Source: Acidobacteriota bacterium (lineage in GTDB: Bacteria > Acidobacteriota > Terriglobia > Terriglobales > Acidobacteriaceae). From it: DNA of 7,128 bases. How positions within the stretch are numbered: the first letter of the stretch is position 1; every line of letters begins with the position of its first letter. The position numbers and the translations under genes were made by a program. Below are positions 5,829-7,128 of this stretch, one piece after another. Where the stretch lies: the NCBI GenBank assembly GCA_021810815.1, contig JAJZHR010000119.1:1-7128 (forward strand), in the 5' to 3' direction. Under the pieces are notes generated by a model, which was given only the letters and a program-made list of their open reading frames with translations, was not told the DNA's origin and did no database searches.

Positions 5829-5845
5829 ATGGACCGATGCGTGCA
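5829..5845 (+). promoter_or_regulatory. Weak sigma-54-like promoter facing usp
   Basis: ATGGACCGATGCGTGCA has GG and GC exactly 10 bp apart and shares TGCGTGCA with the site upstream of rubrerythrin on the other strand. The -24 half is imperfect (TGGAC instead of TGGCA). The predicted start is near 5856, leaving a leader of about 120 nt. Because GG-N10-GC is common by chance in GC-rich DNA, this is tentative. Confidence 0.3.
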
Positions 5846-5945
5846 TAGATTGTTTTGTCGCCACACCTGAAGCTCACCAGGGAGATCGCCTACACACGGT
5901 TGCGTGCCGGGCGGCCGACCCAATGGAGGTACGGAAGGTCTGGGA

Positions 5946-5955
5946 CATTGCAATG
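5946..5955. promoter_or_regulatory. 10-bp palindrome just upstream of the usp ribosome binding site
   Basis: CATTGCAATG is a perfect palindrome ending 8 bp before the GGAGG of usp. If the usp transcript starts upstream, it lies in the leader and could be a repressor operator. It could also be chance, since the arms are only 5 bp and imperfect beyond. Confidence 0.25.
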
Positions 5956-5963
5956 CCAGGACC

Positions 5964-5968
5964 GGAGG
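5964..5968 (+). promoter_or_regulatory. Ribosome binding site that sets the usp start at 5976
   Basis: GGAGG lies 7 nt before ATG 5976. It selects 5976 over GTG 5904, which lacks a ribosome binding site and would add 24 residues with no relation to the UspA fold. ATG 5979 is directly adjacent and cannot be excluded. Confidence 0.65.
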
Positions 5969-5975
5969 CACGTTG

Positions 5976-7088
5976 ATGATGCAAGACGTTCAGCAGACGA
6001 ATATCTCTCTTGTAGCGGCAGACACTTCCCTTTCCGCCAAGCAGCTCCGGCTCTGGAGCGCCCCTGAAGTCATCCTGATCGTGACGAATTTTACCGATGA
6101 GCAGCCCCTGCTGCTGGAGGCAATGCAGCAGGCCAAGCACAGCCATGCCAAGATCCTGCTTGCCTACGTCGCCCGCCCGAGCTGCAGCCGCAAGGCCGGC
6201 CTGCATGGGCCGCGCCTGGGCCGCCCTCAATCGGTGGCTCATGATGCGCAACTCATGCTGGAGAGGATGGCCCGGCAGCTTCGCTGGGCGGGGATCGCCA
6301 GCGAGCCTGTCCTGCTGCAGGGGCTTCCTGCAGAGGAGATTCCCGATCTGGTCAGGCTCCGGGGCGTCAACCGCGTGATTGTGACCACGCAATCGGACTC
6401 GCGCGCAACGGGTCTTGGCAGCCGCGCCATCGCGGAGCAGATCTTGCCTCGTGTCACCGTGCCAGTCTGCATCGTGGGAGGCGGTCACGCAGCGCATCCC
6501 CAGCTTGCCGCACCGTACAGCAGCATCCTTCTGGGGCTTTCGCCGCGGATGAGAACAGAGGTACTTCTGGAGTTCGCCTCCCACCTTGCGCGGATGCATC
6601 GCGCTGCACTCACGGTTCTCTACACTGCCGAATCCCCAGTCAGTGCCGATCAGCCATGCTCGGCGCCGAGTGGTGGCGGACCGAAGACTGATCCGCTCTG
6701 GGTCGTGCAGAAAGCCAAGTCTCGCTTCGGGTTTGAGACGATTCTTGCGAATGGGGATTTGATCGGAGAGTCTCTCGCGGCGCAGCGATCGAGAAAACAG
6801 GACTTGATCGTTCTTGGAACTGAACCTTCAGACTTGACCGAGTGGTCAGACACCGTGAGCTGTCCCGTCCTGGTCGCCAAAGATGCGCCCTGCCCCGTTC
6901 TCATCCTTGGCAATGCAGTGGGCAAACAGAGGTACGATGAGCCGGTCAGAGATGCCGAGGCGGGAATTGACAAAGAACCTGGACGTAGCCCGATGCGCCC
7001 GTTGCCACTGGAACGCGACCTGGTTCCGATGTTCGTTCCTGGAACGGAAGCTTCGCGCGAGCGCCCGCGCCAAATGGAGACCGCATGA
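5976..7088 (+). CDS. Tandem universal stress protein (two UspA domains)
   Basis: 370 residues from ATG 5976. Domain 1 spans about 31-168 (EVILIVTNFTDEQ strand, later VNRVIVTTQSDS and the closing strand VPVCIV). Domain 2 spans about 181-311 (YSSILLGLSP, ALTVLYTAES, DLIVLGTEPSD, CPVLVAKD). UspA domains are cytoplasmic alpha/beta folds that often bind ATP through G-x2-G-x9-G-(S/T). Domain 1 keeps only GLGS (146-149) near the end of this loop with the first glycines replaced. In domain 2 the loop is shortened to GTEPSDLTEWSDTVS and lost, so this is probably a non-ATP-binding or regulatory tandem Usp. The last 58 residues (313-370) are a charged, Pro/Arg/Glu-rich tail, unusual for the family and probably disordered. 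It is divergent from the rubrerythrin operon and shares its control region, so a stress link is plausible. The fold assignment is good; the partner and signal are unknown. Confidence 0.82.
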   Translation: MMQDVQQTNISLVAADTSLSAKQLRLWSAPEVILIVTNFTDEQPLLLEAMQQAKHSHAKILLAYVARPSCSRKAGLHGPRLGRPQSVAHDAQLMLERMARQLRWAGIASEPVLLQGLPAEEIPDLVRLRGVNRVIVTTQSDSRATGLGSRAIAEQILPRVTVPVCIVGGGHAAHPQLAAPYSSILLGLSPRMRTEVLLEFASHLARMHRAALTVLYTAESPVSADQPCSAPSGGGPKTDPLWVVQKAKSRFGFETILANGDLIGESLAAQRSRKQDLIVLGTEPSDLTEWSDTVSCPVLVAKDAPCPVLILGNAVGKQRYDEPVRDAEAGIDKEPGRSPMRPLPLERDLVPMFVPGTEASRERPRQMETA

Positions 7089-7128
7089 GGTGCCGCCGCT
7101 CCACGCAGATTCTTTCCGGCTGTCGAAG

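Larger units (their letters stand above)
5447..5975. other. 529-bp divergent control region with no gene
   Basis: No open frame here has a ribosome binding site or a recognisable protein. The longest minus frame (5556-5864) looks compositionally random. The region holds the sigma-54 promoter candidate for the rubrerythrin operon (5500-5516), the TTTGAC-N6-GTCAAA palindrome (5596-5613), a weaker sigma-54-like site toward usp (5829-5845), the palindrome CATTGCAATG (5946-5955) and the usp ribosome binding site. Smaller items: GAGCG/CGCTC repeat (5629-5645), TCAAG-AG-CTTGA (5696-5707), and CCCG-ATGA-CGGG (5468-5479) in the predicted rubrerythrin leader. An unrecognised small RNA cannot be excluded. 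Confidence 0.6.

Noticed and set aside
1..7128. CRISPR arrays, insertion sequences, rRNA, att sites
   Set aside because: No spaced repeats, transposase motifs, terminal inverted repeats or RNA gene signatures were found on reading both strands.

Overview
The window is 7.1 kb of moderately GC-rich bacterial chromosome, densely coded on both strands. The mix of genes (a LarE-type sulfurtransferase, an exported rubrerythrin, a DUF2231 membrane protein, an NtrC-type two-component pair, a tandem universal stress protein and a small secreted protein of unknown family) and the protein style suggest a soil Acidobacteriota (Terriglobia-like). That assignment is an impression; no rRNA or other marker gene is present to confirm it.

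Layout. (1) 1-570, minus: the N-terminal 190 residues of LarE, running off the left edge, with a -10 box placed so that the mRNA could be leaderless. (2) 669-1190, plus: a 173-residue secreted protein, divergent from larE, followed by a long hairpin terminator candidate. (3) 5446 down to 1370, minus: a four-gene block read in the order exported rubrerythrin, DUF2231 four-helix membrane protein, six-TM sensor histidine kinase, sigma-54 enhancer-binding response regulator. Gaps are 56, 57 and 28 bp, so it looks like one operon. The first two gaps each hold a hairpin with a UUCG loop on the transcribed strand. (4) 5447-5975: a 529-bp gene-free control region. (5) 5976-7088, plus: a tandem UspA-domain protein with degenerate nucleotide-binding loops. 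The last 40 bases hold nothing recognisable.

The main point of interest is the control region. Upstream of the rubrerythrin gene, on the minus strand, is a good -24/-12 (sigma-54) promoter match, TTGGCA-N8-TGCA, with exact GG-N10-GC spacing. About 116 bp upstream of its predicted start is a perfect 6-6-6 inverted repeat, TTTGAC-N6-GTCAAA, where an enhancer-binding protein would be expected to bind. The operon's last gene encodes just such a protein. A weaker sigma-54-like match faces the opposite way, toward the usp gene. My inference is a self-regulated envelope redox or stress module: the membrane kinase senses a signal, the NtrC-type regulator activates sigma-54 transcription of an exported rubrerythrin, its DUF2231 membrane partner and the regulators themselves, and possibly the divergent usp gene. 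The gene content and sites are visible in the sequence; the circuit is a hypothesis.
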